Shown piece after piece: positions 20,270 through 30,178 of a DNA stretch of 64,000 nt. This DNA is from Nematopogon swammerdamellus (Eukaryota; Arthropoda; Insecta; Lepidoptera; Adelidae). The notes below the pieces were generated by a model. It was given only the letters and a program-made list of their open reading frames with translations, was not told the DNA's origin and made no database searches. Location: the NCBI GenBank assembly GCA_946902875.1, contig OX336344.1, positions 21,597,791 through 21,661,790 of the forward strand, given 5' to 3'. Position numbers and translations under genes: made by a program. Each line of letters starts with the position of its first letter. The first letter of the stretch is position 1.

Positions 20270-20760
20270 CTACACAGTCTGTCCGTCCGTCCGTCATTCC
20301 TACCTTTTAGGGACTGCATCTTTTGAACCGTAATAGGTAGGCTGTTAAAGTGTTCACAGAATATTTTAATGTTTTTTTTAATCTGGTATTATGTAATCTG
20401 GTATAGGTGGCTGAGTCAGAGGGACCAGAGCACATGGTCTGACTAGCCAATATCACCTGCGAGAAGGTAGGTGCCACACCGGAGACTTCCCTGGATTGCT
20501 GGCTATACTGAACTAGAGGAGAACACAACCGAGGCTGCTATGCGGCCATTTTACATCCAGTACGGTGGTACCAACCCATTCGGCTACAATTTGAGCCTAC
20601 CACCTAGTAAAGGGCAAGGGAAGGGACCTACAGTTTTGTGACCTCAGTCACAGAATATGTGTTATTATGGTGGATATAACAAAAATAATGAAAAAATTAA
20701 TAAAAAAAGCAAAACATATTAAAGGGGTCTTCATACAAGAAACGTGTTTTTTTATTGTTG
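20270..20760 (-). repeat. RF repeat split by an SA SINE
   Basis: GTCCGTCCGTCATTCC, GAACCGTAATAGGTAGGCTG and CACAGAATAT are interrupted, then resume CACAGAATATGTGTTATTAT. Intact relatives are at 40.21 (plus) and 47.9 kb (minus). Orientation is named relative to 40.21 kb. Confidence 0.7.
20365..20648 (-). mobile_element. SA SINE with 10-bp target duplication
   Basis: CACAGAATAT occurs at 20355-20364 and 20649-20658, exactly flanking the SINE. The 5' end stops a few bases past TACAGTTTT, so the tRNA head was not copied. Confidence 0.85.
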
Positions 20761-20829
20761 ATTATTGTGCTTGATTATTTTTTTTCTTTTATTTTATTAT
20801 TTTTGCTCTATCGTAAAAATGGTAATAAT

Positions 20830-20985
20830 TTTCTTTTACGAAAACTGACACGGTTGGCTACACCACCTACAACCAAGGAGGATACAGTATGTATGCTCGG
20901 TGCCTACAACATCCGTGATGTCAGCCCATAACACCTTTGTGAATTAGATGTCGTGTCAGTGCTTCCCTTCGGTCGTCGGTCGACA
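20830..20985 (-). mobile_element. SB SINE 3' part with internal insertion
   Basis: ACTGACACGGTTGGCTACACC...ATCCGTGATGTCAGCCCATA, with about 35 bp of extra sequence (AAGGAGGATACAGTATGTAT) between the halves. Confidence 0.7.
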
Positions 20986-21039
20986 TACATACATGCATCA
21001 AACTTGGTGTGATTTTAGATAAAAATCTAAAGTAAAACA

Positions 21040-21120
21040 ATCAATAATAAAAACCGGTCAATTACACGGTCTTACGGAACCCTCGGTGCGCGAGTGCGAC
21101 TCTCACTTGGCCTGTTTTCT
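21040..21120 (+). repeat. RF end fragment
   Basis: AAAACCGGTCAATTACACGG, GGAACCCTCGGTGCGCGAGT and CTCACTTGGCC are RF terminal words. Confidence 0.5.
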
Positions 21121-21340
21121 TTTTATTGAATACCCCAGCACAGTTATATATTTGTTATCGAGAAAAAAAAATCTCTCCCCCTAAACCTTTAGTATCAATC
21201 AAGCAGAAGTAAGAGCCCTGCCCGAAAGAAGATACATAAAATTTAACGATACGTGAATTATACGAGAGAGGCTCCGTTGTGTGTGTGTAGCGAGGTACAA
21301 GTGCAGGGTTGTCAATTGCGGGCCAAATTTAATAAGATTC

Positions 21341-21597
21341 CGGGATTTTTTTTTATGTAATCCCGGTATGGGTGTTTTTGTCAGAGCGGGCCAGAGCATA
21401 CCTATGCGCCGACCAACCGCAACATCACCGCCGAGAAGGTGCCACATCGGGGTATTCGCGTTGGATTACTGGTTATACTAGATTAGAGAATAGTACGGCC
21501 GAGGGTCCTATGCCATCTTAAATTCAGTACGGTGGTACCAACCCAGTCGGCTACAATTTGAGCCTACCACCTAGTAAGGGGCAAGGGAACCGTGAGA
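21341..21597 (-). mobile_element. SA SINE, left arm of an inverted pair
   Basis: TATGTAATCCCGGTATGGGT at the left to CCTAGTAAGGGGCAAGGGAA at the right; more diverged than its partner. It is inserted after GATTCCGGGATTT. Confidence 0.75.
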
Positions 21598-21925
21598 TCA
21601 AAAATCCAAGCCAAGACCGCTACGACCACCCACCTGCTGCTTCACCTTCGGAACCGGTGTAAAAGTTATTCCCTTCCCTTTCCCCTTACTAGGTGGTAGG
21701 CTCAAATTGTAGCCGACTGGGTTGGTACCACCGTACTGGATGTAAGATGGCCGCATAGCAGCCTCGGTTGTGTTCTCCTCTAGTCCAGTATAGCCAGCAA
21801 TCCAGGGAAGTCTCCGGTATGGCACCTACCTTCTCGGAGGTGATATTGGCTGGTCGGAGCATGCGCTTTGGCCCCTCCGACTCAGCCACCCATAGCCGAT
21901 TACATAAAAAATAATAAAAAAAACG
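21598..21925 (+). mobile_element. SA SINE, right arm of an inverted pair
   Basis: From CACCTGCTGCTTCACCTTCG to GATTACATAAAAAATAATAA. It faces the previous copy head to head, so the ~580-bp pair could fold into a long hairpin if transcribed. Confidence 0.75.
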
Positions 21926-22200
21926 CATTTCAAATACATTCCGATATCTCGAATAACATTACATGACATTTTGGGACATTTAAAGTAAAATCGTATCTCG
22001 GGCAGCAGCGTTGACAGGATTACGGGACATTTCAAAGAGACGCTAGGTAGTTTTAATGGGATCCCGGGTCATTTGTATGATATTCCAGGACATTTGCATT
22101 AAGTTCTGTGACATTTCGGGAAGTTTAAATGAAATTCTAGAATTGTTTTAATGACATTCTGGGATATGTTTTCTTCATAATCGTTACAATCCCGGAAATC
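21926..22200. repeat. Degenerate tandem array around GGGACATTT
   Basis: Irregular copies of a motif like ATTxxGGGACATTTxAA recur every 25-35 bp (TTTTGGGACATTTAAAG, TACGGGACATTTCAAAG, CCAGGACATTTGCATTAA). An old satellite-like sequence. Confidence 0.5.
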
Positions 22201-22499
22201 TCAGACACCTAGCAGCCCTAACCGAGATGCTACGAAACTCTAGCTGCCGGCGCGTTATCTGTCACCCTCATAGGGCCTGATCGTTAAAGCGAATAAAATA
22301 CAAGAGGCAACACAACCCTGACACTTCGAGACTTCGTGGACTACGCGGTCAAGTTGATGGTAGCTACGGTGGTGGAAAAGAGAGGACTTATTGCGACATA
22401 CAGTTTCGCTGATAGACTTTTTAGACAACGATACTTTATTGTTGTGTATTGTTTATTTAGCCTCCCTTGGCATTGCACTGCGCTCAGATTTTTCAAATT

Positions 22500-22600
22500 A
22501 CATTGATACTGGCGGAACAGTTCGATATCACAGCGAAGAAGAACTGGCAAGAAACTTCACAGAATTTTTTTTTTCAATATGCACTTAGTCTACCTACTTT
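22500..22600. repeat. RJ fragment
   Basis: CACAGCGAAGAAGAACTGGC AAGAAACTTC matches 9.66 kb directly and RJ at 4.8 and 36.1 kb in reverse. Confidence 0.5.
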
Positions 22601-22619
22601 ACAAAAACGTTAAACACGC

Positions 22620-22820
22620 ATGTTTTTAACTCGGATAAATTACAGCACAACACCGACCACCACGTTTATCCAATTATTAGGACAAGATAACCTTTCAAGA
22701 ACCAGTAAAGCACGAAGAACTTACCTACTGCACGGTGGAAAGATCATGCTAAGGAATCTGTGGCTAAGGTGAGAGGTGACTATCCTATCGACCTTTAGCG
22801 AGGCAACTTGTCATCCTTTA
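22620..22820 (-). mobile_element. RD retroposon, outer part, split by Harbinger
   Basis: ACAGCACAACACCGACCACC...GTGAGAGGTGACTATCCTAT. It breaks at TTTA and resumes at 25986 with TTAGTCGCCTTTTACGACAT, running on to about 26057. Confidence 0.75.
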
Positions 22821-22899
22821 GGCCGGCCGCATACGTTCGTTTTCCGTATTCGATTTCCGAATTCGGAATAGTTAAATAACCAAATAACCAATAAAATAA

Positions 22900-25287
22900 C
22901 CAAATAGTTCCGCCCCGGGACCCGATGGCATACCATACATCATATACAAAAAATGTCCATCAGTGCGGAAACACATGTTGAACATCTACAAAAGAATTTG
23001 GACGAACAGAGAAGTGCCAGACTGTCTTGGTAAAGCCGTGTTTGTTCTTCTACCAAAAAAGAAAGAAGTTACTGATCCCAAGGATATTAGACCTATAGCC
23101 CTTACGAACACAATTTCGAAAATATTCTTCTCCATTATACAGGCCAGACTACTCAAACACATGTGTACCAACGACTACTTACCGAAGAAGTACCAAAAAG
23201 GTTTTCTCCCAAGAGTTGCAGGGTGCCTCGAACATAATTCTTTGCTGACTGAATGTCTTAGAGATGCAAGGAAGAATGAGAGACAATTAACTGCCACGTG
23301 GTTAGACTTTGAAAACGCCTTCGGTTCGGTGCGCCATGAGTTACTATTAAAGGCGCTAGAGTGGTATAATGTGCCACCTCTGATCTGTAATATAATAGCC
23401 TCCTACTACAAAAAACTTTCCTTTGTAATACAAGTAAAAGGCGAAACGGAGAAGACACCGGAAATTCGTTACGGCATAGGACTTTTCCAGGGTTGCTGCC
23501 TCTCTCCTGTCACATTTAACATTGTTATCAACATTCTAATTGATACGCTTGTCGTAAAAGAAAAGAAATGGGGATACAGGTTCAAATATGGAGACACATA
23601 TATGGCGGCCATCCTGGCATTTGCGGATGATATTACGCTGTTAACCCGCAATCCAAAACAAAATCAGTCGCTTCTTAAGGTGGTGGATGACTATTGTGAA
23701 TGGACCAAAGGGATGAAGATAAAACCAGCGAAGTGCTACTGTTTGAGCTTAACCAGGAAAGGTTCAAAATTTACCTCGAGCAATCCAGGTTTGACAGTAG
23801 CCGGAAAACCAATCGCAACCGTGGCTGATGAAGCTCCTTTTAAATTCTTGGGCAAAAGGATCACCAGCAGAGGAAAGGAGCATCCTACTGATGATATTGT
23901 CCAACTTTTCGAAGAGAGCCTCCGCCAAACTGACAATCTTCCCCTCCTGGGTACACAAAAGGCATGGATTTACGATAACTACCTGACATCAAAACTTTCA
24001 TGGCCATTTCTCGTCTACGACTTCACAAAGCAAAACCTGACTAAATTAGACTCGTATGTGACCAGATTCCTGAAATCATGGTTTGGACTGGCTCACCCGG
24101 CTGACTCGTCAACGCTATACAGATCTCACAATAACTTTGGACTGAACATTAAGAAACCGTCGATATTTTATCAAAAGGCGAGAATAGCCAAACGATGTAT
24201 ACTCAAAGACTCCAATGATAGCGCTATTCAAGCCTTACCCAACACATCACTATCAGATGAACTGGAATCGAGACTCGACTTCTACAAATCATTCCAAGTT
24301 GGTACACGCACCAATAGATCTGGATTGGGCATAGAAACAGCAAAGTCTGATAAAGAAATACTGAAAGGTTTTGCTCAGGAGGACATGGAACAAGGCTTCA
24401 AACTTCACGCCTTAAACCTAGAAATGCAGAATGATTGGCTAACAGTGGGTGACTTCTGCATCCCTCCTGCATTGAAGTGGAAATCCATAATATACAACTG
24501 GTCCCCTGAGCTGCTTAAGTTCTACTTAAATGCATTCCAGCTTACTCTCCCCGACCCGAGTAACCTAGTTAGATGGGGGAAATCTACAGATAAACTATGC
24601 CCGTCATGTAAGGAGTTCGTAGGCACGGCCAAACATTTGTTATGCGGATGCAAAATACTACTTGAGCGAGGCCAGTATTCCTACCGTCATGATAAAGTCC
24701 TCCAAATCATCAGAGAGGCCATCAACCTGTCAATTGCACGGACCAGGAAAGGGCAAACCAGTAGCGGCTTCCAGAAGGTCAACTTTGTGAAACCTGGAGC
24801 CAATAAGCTGCCCAAAGATAGGACTAAACCTTCTTCAATTTTGGGAGCAGCAAAGGATTGGGAATTGTTGATGGACACACATGAGAAGCATTACCAAATG
24901 CCTTCGGAAATCTGTACCACAGCATTAAGACCGGATATACTCATATTCTCAAAAGCGACAAAGCATGTAGTACTTGTTGAACTTACAGTTCCATGGGAAA
25001 GTAACATACCGAAGGACCACAACATCAAACTTAACAAGTACTGCAACTTAGTAGACCGGATTGTGAGAAACGGATTCAAGACTGATCTCTTCGCTGTGGA
25101 AGTCGGAGCAAGGGGACTACCAGCGAAGTCGCTCTACAGTCTCTTCAAGAATCTAGGGCTCCCAAGATCGACGCTAAGCTCATATATGGAGAGAGCTTCG
25201 AAAACGTCACTGGAAGCATCCTACAGAATATGGATAGGTAGAGAGAGGGAGGTCGAGAGCGGGACTGGTGGTTTCCCCGCGTCCTAG
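22900..25287 (+). CDS. Non-LTR retrotransposon polyprotein with restriction-like endonuclease (R2/NeSL group), 5'-truncated but open
   Basis: One open frame of about 795 codons with no ATG at its start; the first codons read APGPDGIPYIIYKKCPS, an RT block that normally sits well inside the ORF, so the 5' part is gone. RT motifs follow in order: ATWLDFENAFGSVRHELL, GLFQGCCLSPVTFNIVIN, LAFADDITLL (catalytic Asp pair). Near the C-terminus are a CCHC zinc knuckle, CPSCKEFVGTAKHLLCGC, and a restriction-like nuclease site RPDILIF...VVLVELTVPWE. This order (RT, zinc knuckle, nuclease) marks the R2/R4/NeSL/Hero assemblage; the clade cannot be fixed by eye. It would cut target DNA and prime reverse transcription there. 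The frame has no stops, so the insertion is young. It begins about 30 bp inside the left TIR of the Harbinger element, and AT-rich short repeats mark that junction. Confidence 0.85.
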   Translation, partial: PNSSAPGPDGIPYIIYKKCPSVRKHMLNIYKRIWTNREVPDCLGKAVFVLLPKKKEVTDPKDIRPIALTNTISKIFFSIIQARLLKHMCTNDYLPKKYQKGFLPRVAGCLEHNSLLTECLRDARKNERQLTATWLDFENAFGSVRHELLLKALEWYNVPPLICNIIASYYKKLSFVIQVKGETEKTPEIRYGIGLFQGCCLSPVTFNIVINILIDTLVVKEKKWGYRFKYGDTYMAAILAFADDITLLTRNPKQNQSLLKVVDDYCEWTKGMKIKPAKCYCLSLTRKGSKFTSSNPGLTVAGKPIATVADEAPFKFLGKRITSRGKEHPTDDIVQLFEESLRQTDNLPLLGTQKAWIYDNYLTSKLSWPFLVYDFTKQNLTKLDSYVTRFLKSWFGLAHPADSSTLYRSHNNFGLNIKKPSIFYQKARIAKRCILKDSNDSAIQALPNTSLSDELESRLDFYKSFQVGTRTNRSGLGIETAKSDKEILKGFAQEDMEQGFKLHALNLEMQNDWLTVGDFCIPPALKWKSIIYNWSPELLKFYLNAFQLTLPDPSNLVRWGKSTDKLCPSCKEFVGTAKHLLCGCKILLERGQYSYRHDKVLQIIREAINLSIARTRKGQTSSGFQKVNFVKPGANKLPKDRTKPSSILGAAKDWELLMDTHEKHYQMPSEICTTALRPDILIFSKATKHVVLVELTVPWESNIPKDHNIKLNKYCNLVDRIVRNGFKTDLFAVEVGARGLPAKSLYSLFKNLGLPRSTLSSYMERASKTSLEASYRIWIGREREVESGTGGFPAS

Positions 25288-25700
25288 TCAACGCAGACTA
25301 GCTGACGAGGGCTTGAAGCGAGCCGAAACGTGAAGCATGCGCGGGAAATTTAGAGTGGCCACTCGCTAGTCCCGGCCTCGATTAATACCCTCCTCTACTG
25401 CCGATGGGCCCGGATATGTTCGGTGAAGCCATCGTAAGCTTAGATCCACACCTTTCCCTCCTTCCGTATTCGGACACTCGACTGCAGTTATTTCATACAA
25501 ATAGTTCTCAAGGCCATTCCTGGCGTTCGTTTCGGAAGCTAACCCGTGCGTTCGGAAAACCGCACGGAAAAAAACCAATGACGTCATCCGGAACGCAGCG
25601 AACGCCTACCGCATACGGACGGTTCGATTCCGATTCAGAATCGCGCCGGCACCGTGCCTAGCGGACGTCCACGTGTTTGTGCATTGAGTGTGTTCAAAGT

Positions 25701-25832
25701 TTACATAAAAATAACAATGTGTGAGGCGGAAATTCTGGAAGTATTCAATGGATGTACCCAATAACGACGCTTTCTCTTCTTCTTGTTCATTGAAAGCAAG
25801 TATGCAATAGCTATCGATTCGTCGTCATCCAT
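25701..25832 (-). pseudogene. HARBI1-like transposase N-terminus
   Basis: ATG at 25832 opens 43 codons containing NKKKRKRRYWVHPLNTSR, the opening motif of insect HARBI1-type nuclease/transposase proteins (K/R-rich, then W-V-H-P-L/I-N). A stop follows soon after, and no DDE core is present. Confidence 0.7.
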
Positions 25833-25985
25833 CTTGTCGTGCGTTCACGAAGGCGTCACTGAACGTACTGGCAGTAGAAAATTCCGAATGAGAAAAACAG
25901 AACGTCTGCGCTAGGTGCACGAAATTAGGAGTCGGTATTCAGAATTCGGAAATCGAATACGGAAAACGAACGTATGCGGCCGGCC

Positions 25986-26057
25986 TTAGTCGCCTTTTAC
26001 GACATGCACGGGGAGAGTTGCAGTGGGGCTATTATTTTTAAATACCGACCCCACATA
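25986..26057 (-). mobile_element. RD retroposon head, right of Harbinger
   Basis: TTAGTCGCCTTTTACGACAT...GGGGCTATTATTTTTAAATACC: the inverted RD head. It continues the copy interrupted at 22820. Confidence 0.75.
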
Positions 26058-26164
26058 TAGGCTTAGCTGAGCATTAAATAGGTGTAAGTGGTTTGCGAAC
26101 ATAGACGTATTTCTCTATGTATGCGAATTATTTGATTGTGCTTTTAAATCTCAAAGTCAGTCAG

Positions 26165-26680
26165 TCAGTCAGAGTGTAAGGGTCCACTGCTGGACATACG
26201 CCTCTCCAATTTTCCTCCAGTCCTCCCGGCCTTCAGCGGTACGAAACCACTGCTTTCCGCCGACGTACTTGATGTCGTCGTCCCACCTGGCGGGTGGTCT
26301 TCCCACACTCCGTTTTCCTGTCCACGGCCGCCACTGTAGGACACGGTTACTCCAACGGTCGTCTCTTCGGCTGACGTGCCCAGCCCATTGCCACTTGAGC
26401 TTAGCCACCCGGTATCCAATATCGACTACTTTGGTGCGTCGGCGGATTGCCTCGTTACGCACCATATCACGGAGCGTTATTCCCAGCATGGCTCGCTCCA
26501 TTGCTCGCTGGGCAACTTTCAACCTTTGGACAACACCGACCGTCAGCGTCCACGTTTCACACCCGTACGTCATAACCGGGAGGACACACTGGTCATATAT
26601 ACGGGTTTTTAAATTTTGCGGAAGATCAGACCTCAGGGCGAATTTTAACTTTCCGAAGGCCCAACCCAGAATCTCAAAAT
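26165..26680 (-). pseudogene. RTE-clade LINE, C-terminal coding end
   Basis: The minus strand reads YDQCVLPVMTYGCETWTL, then QRAMERAMLGITLRDMVRN, RRTKVVDIGYRVAKLKWQWA GHVSRR, SVGRPPARWDDDI and EAYVQQWTL. This is the well-known C-terminus of RTE/BovB-type reverse transcriptases. The catalytic domain itself is absent, so the copy is 5'-truncated. Confidence 0.85.
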
Positions 26681-27044
26681 GTTTGTGTAAACAAATAAAT
26701 ATATAAAATATAAAAATGTATATCCGGAAATAATTGGAGGTTACATAAGAATGGCAAACAACAGAATAAAAGGTTCCTTTTTTTCAATTTTTACGACCCG
26801 AAGCAACCCTAGAACGAGCGAGGGACCTCACAGACCCGATAACATTTTATGAGAATCACTAACTATGTCCGTAAAGCCTGGCACCGAACTTATTCTAGCC
26901 TAGAATAATATGTCACCTATTGACCCTAAACTAGTCCGATTTAAGGGTCGGTCGGCTCCTACGAGAACATGAGAAGACAGACCTAACTGACGTAACAAGT
27001 TTTGCGCCGATAAAGATACTATTACTACATACATACATACATAT

Positions 27045-27350
27045 CACACACGCTGAATCCCGAAAAACGGGGTAAGCAGAGTAATCAGTGTTGTGCTGCA
27101 AGAACTCTGGTAAATTACAGCACAACACCGACCACCACGTTTCGCACAGTATTCGAACAAGATTCAATCGATCAAGCAGCAAGTAAGGCACGAAAACCCA
27201 CCTGCTGCATGACTCGGTGGAAGTACCGTCCCAAGGTGAGAGGTGGCGAGCCTGTCGCCCTTTAGCACGGCATCTTGTTCTTATCCCTTAGTCGCCTTTT
27301 ACGACATGCATGGGTAGAGATGCAGTGGGGCTATTCTTTTTAAGTACTAT
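27045..27350 (-). mobile_element. RD retroposon, full length
   Basis: Read on the minus strand: GTAC...GTGGGG-type head at 27350, GTCGTAAAAGGCGACTAAGG, middle, then CTTACCCCGTTTTTCGGGAT and a (TATG)n tail at 27027-27043. The microsatellite tail and the truncation pattern suggest a retroposon rather than a DNA transposon. Confidence 0.7.
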
Positions 27351-27362
27351 TACTATTACTTA

Positions 27363-27780
27363 TATAGCCTCGGTAGCTCAGTGGTGCGGTCGGTAGACTG
27401 TTGGTAAGCAAGCCTAAGCGCGGTCAGTATTTGGATGGGTGACCGCTCGACCGTTGGAGGCTGACCGTGGTTCGGATTGCACGTAAAACTGTAGGTCCCT
27501 TCCTTTCTTACCTTACTAGGTGGTAGGGTTCATCCCGCCCGGGTTGGTACCACCGCACTGACCGAAACGTCGGTCGAAACGGTTATATAAATAGTTCGTG
27601 TTTTCCGTTCAGTTCGTTGTAGCAGACATGAAATGAAGGGAAGCACTGAAATGGCACCTAGTTCACCCGGTGTTACGGGCTGACATCACGGATGTTGTAG
27701 GTGACGTAGCAAACCATAGAGAAATAATGTACAACGTATAGCTCAATGTAGCAAACCGTGTCAGTTTCCATAAAAAAAAT
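27363..27780 (+). mobile_element. SB SINE with a short internal duplication
   Basis: Full tRNA/5S-like head and body. Near the tail AGCAAACCATAGAGAAATAA adds about 45 bp before a second AGCAAACCGTGTCAG and the A tail. Confidence 0.85.
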
Positions 27781-27880
27781 TTTAGAATCATGTGCAATGG
27801 TAACACTCAAGCAGGTAACCATTGCACTTAAATAAACATTTGGCGGACTCTGGAAATCCCTGCCAGTCAACCTGTCTGTC

Positions 27881-27975
27881 AAAAATATAATAGGGTAGCA
27901 ACAAAAGAAGAAAATAATGAATGAGACTTAATACTAACGATAGTTAAATAATAAAAGGAAACAAGCAACACGGAT
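27881..27975 (-). repeat. Repeat shared with 12.7 kb
   Basis: GGGTAGCAACAAAAGAAGAAA...GAGACTTAATACTAACG is the reverse complement of the segment before the LINE tail at 12.72-12.78 kb. Confidence 0.5.
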
Positions 27976-27982
27976 TACATAT

Positions 27983-28955
27983 TTTTATGTAATTTAGTAT
28001 GGGTGGATCATTCAGAGGGGCCAGAAATCATGCTACGACCAACGACATTCTACTTTCTGGACAGGCCCTCGTTATACATTTTACCGGTAGAAAGAGAATC
28101 TCTCTCACAGATGCACACTAAGCTAAAATGTTACACACACACGTAACATAGGCTAGAATAAGACGTGCAGATGCAAACTCCGTGAACGGAAAAGGGATAG
28201 TGCTATTGGAGTTCTTCTATATATTGCCAATATGTAAAACAGCGTAAGTGCGCGAGCGCCTCATACATCACGTTACGTTTCCGCTCTGTGGACGTCGATA
28301 GAGTAAGACGTTTAAATGGCAATTTGATACGTATAAGGGAGACAAGGCTTGTACATTCCAAATTACAATTCGTATACTTGAACTTTGTACGTCGCGGCTT
28401 GCGCGTGTCCCTTTATAAAGACCTATATAAAGACTTCTGCCATGCGTTACAAGATAGGTTTAGAACCCTGCATGTCGCCACTGCATGTTCTCAGTGACTG
28501 ACACTCGTATGCTCTCGTCTCGAACCGAGTAACGTATAGCTATCCTTTTCACGCTCATATTTTGTGTATGCGAATGCATGATATTCTATCTCTCTCTTTT
28601 ACGGACGGACGGATAAAAAAACGTGACCTGCCTGAGCGGCGCAGTGCGGCGGACTGACTGCTTGCGAAAGAGGGTGCGCTGTATGCTCACAAATAGTGCG
28701 CCTCAAGTCGGTGCGTTGTATGCCACTTCCCGATACTTTTTAATTCGTTGGCTACGACCAACCAATATCATCTCCGAGTAGGTACCATACGGGAGATTTC
28801 CATTTGCTGGCTATATTAGACTAGATGAGAACACAGTCGAGGCTGTTATGCGGCCATCTTTCGTCCAGCACGGTGGTACCAACCCCGGAATAAGAAGTTA
28901 CCGACTCGGCTAACCCTACTGCCCAGTAAGGGCACAAGGGAAGGAATGTACAATA
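27983..28955 (-). mobile_element. SA SINE split by a hAT-like element
   Basis: 3' part 27983-28039 (TTATGTAATTTAGTATGGGT); 5' part 28751-28955 (CCAACCAATATCATCTCCGA...). The sequence joins in register once the 711-bp insert and one copy of GCTACGAC are removed. Confidence 0.8.
28040..28750. mobile_element. hAT-like non-autonomous element, 711 bp
   Basis: Ends CAACGACATTCTACTTTC and (inverted) CAACGAATTAAAAAG. The 8-bp duplication GCTACGAC lies at 28032-28039 and 28751-28758. No transposase frame. A 293-bp relative at 29746-30038 shares both ends. Confidence 0.8.
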
Positions 28956-28963
28956 TTGTCATT

Positions 28964-29115
28964 ATAGCGCGGTTTTCTCGTTCACTTCGAAAGAATGCGG
29001 CGTGCACCCTCCGCTCTCCGCCCCCACCGCAATTGCCCGTCAGTACGGTGGAGGCGGAGAGCGGAGGGTGCGCGCCGCATTCTTTCGAAGTGATTGGTTG
29101 AGAAAACAGCGCTAT
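28964..29115. mobile_element. G/C-rich foldback element, 152 bp
   Basis: ATAGCGCGGTTTTCTC at the left pairs with GAGAAAACAGCGCTAT at the right. Inner arms CACTTCGAAAGAATGCGGCG and CACCCTCCGCTCTCCGCC also pair. The loop is about 12 nt. TA may be the TSD. Confidence 0.75.
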
Positions 29116-29214
29116 ACACAGACATTTTTTTACCCACAACTCTTGCATACATTTTTATTTATTTATTTATTAGAAAACAGACAGCCTAATCACAAACAGA
29201 TATAACATAAGTTA

Positions 29215-29575
29215 TACATTGAAGTATGTAAGAAAGAAGATATAGTGACAAAGATTGAGGAAGGGATGCTTCGGTGGTTCGGTCATGTTGGAATAATGGA
29301 TGATAGGGAGACTAACGAAAGAAATTTATGAAGCAAATGTGAGTGGAAGAGTCGGGAAGGGTCGCCCTAGACACACGTACCTGGACCAGATCGGGCATGT
29401 GCTCAAAAAGGGGTCAAGTGCGTAGTACCCGTAACCGACGAGCATGCATGAAGAACATTATCGGAGTGGAAGAGGCGGCAGAGTTGTGTCAGGATCGTGG
29501 CACGTGGAGATCCGTTTTCTCTGCCTACCCCACCGGGAAACAGGCGTGACGCTATGTGTGTATGTATGTATGAAG
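29215..29575 (+). pseudogene. RTE-like LINE 3' end with (TATG)n tail
   Basis: Frames give KIEEGMLRWFGHV, typical of insect RTE-like C-termini, and a G-R-P-R-H-T-Y-L-D region after a frameshift. It ends CGCTATGTGTGTATGTATG. Confidence 0.6.
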
Positions 29576-29629
29576 ACTGGCCATATTTTATTTCCCTGAT
29601 TAGACCATTTTTTAGTGGGATCAAACATG

Positions 29630-30178
29630 TGTGTGTGTAGTGAGTGTCAATGCAGTGTAGTGTTGTGTAGTGTAATTTGGTATAGTGTAATGTTGTGTAA
29701 TACTAATGTAGTGTGGTGTAGTGTAGTGTTTTATGGTGGTTGTATCAATGAAATTCTACTTTCTTGACGGGCCCTCGTCACGTCATACATTTTACCGGTA
29801 GAAAGGTGCGATCGGAGTTCGTCTATATATTGCCAATATTTAAAACAGCGTAAGTGCGCGAGCGCCTCATACATCACGTTACGTTTCCGCTCTGTGAACG
29901 TCGATAGAGTAAGACGGTTAAATGGCAATTTGATACGTTTAAAGGAGAGACAACGATTGGAGAGGGTGCTGAATGCTCACCAATAGCGCGCCTCAATTCG
30001 GTGCGTTGTATGCCACTTCCCGATAATTTAATTCGTTGGGTTGTATGTGTAATTTGGTGTAGTGAAGTGTTGCATAATGTAGTGTGTGGTTTTGTGGTGG
30101 TTGTGTGGTGTAATGTGGTGTAGTATATTGTAGTGTAGTGTAATGTGGTGTAATGTAATGTAAAGTAATGTAATGTAT
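29630..30178. repeat. Degenerate (TGTAG)n low-complexity tract, split by a hAT MITE
   Basis: Runs such as AGTGTAGTGTTGTGTAGTG occupy 29630-29745 and resume at 30047-30178 (GTAATGTGGTGTAGTATATT). Confidence 0.75.
29746..30038. mobile_element. hAT-like MITE, 293 bp, with 8-bp target duplication
   Basis: CAATGAAATTCTACTTTC ... TTTAATTCGTTG, flanked by GGTTGTAT at 29738-29745 and 30039-30046. It matches the 711-bp element in blocks (ACCGGTAGAAAG; CAGCGTAAGTGCGCGAGCGC; GTGCGTTGTATGCCACTTCC) but lacks two internal stretches. Confidence 0.85.

Larger units (their letters stand above)
22821..25985. mobile_element. PIF/Harbinger-type element with TTA target duplication, carrying a LINE
   Basis: The ends are a 44-bp perfect inverted repeat beginning GGCCGGCCGCATACGTTCGT. 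TTA (22818-22820 and 25986-25988) flanks it, the 3-bp duplication typical of PIF/Harbinger. Inside near the right end is a minus-strand ATG followed by a HARBI1-like N-terminus (25701-25832). The space where the rest of the transposase should be is taken by an R2/NeSL-type LINE frame. 3165 bp in all. Confidence 0.85.

Noticed and set aside
22963..25287. GTG start for the R2/NeSL-type ORF
   Set aside because: The frame is open further upstream through a conserved RT block, so the copy is truncated and the GTG is not a natural start.
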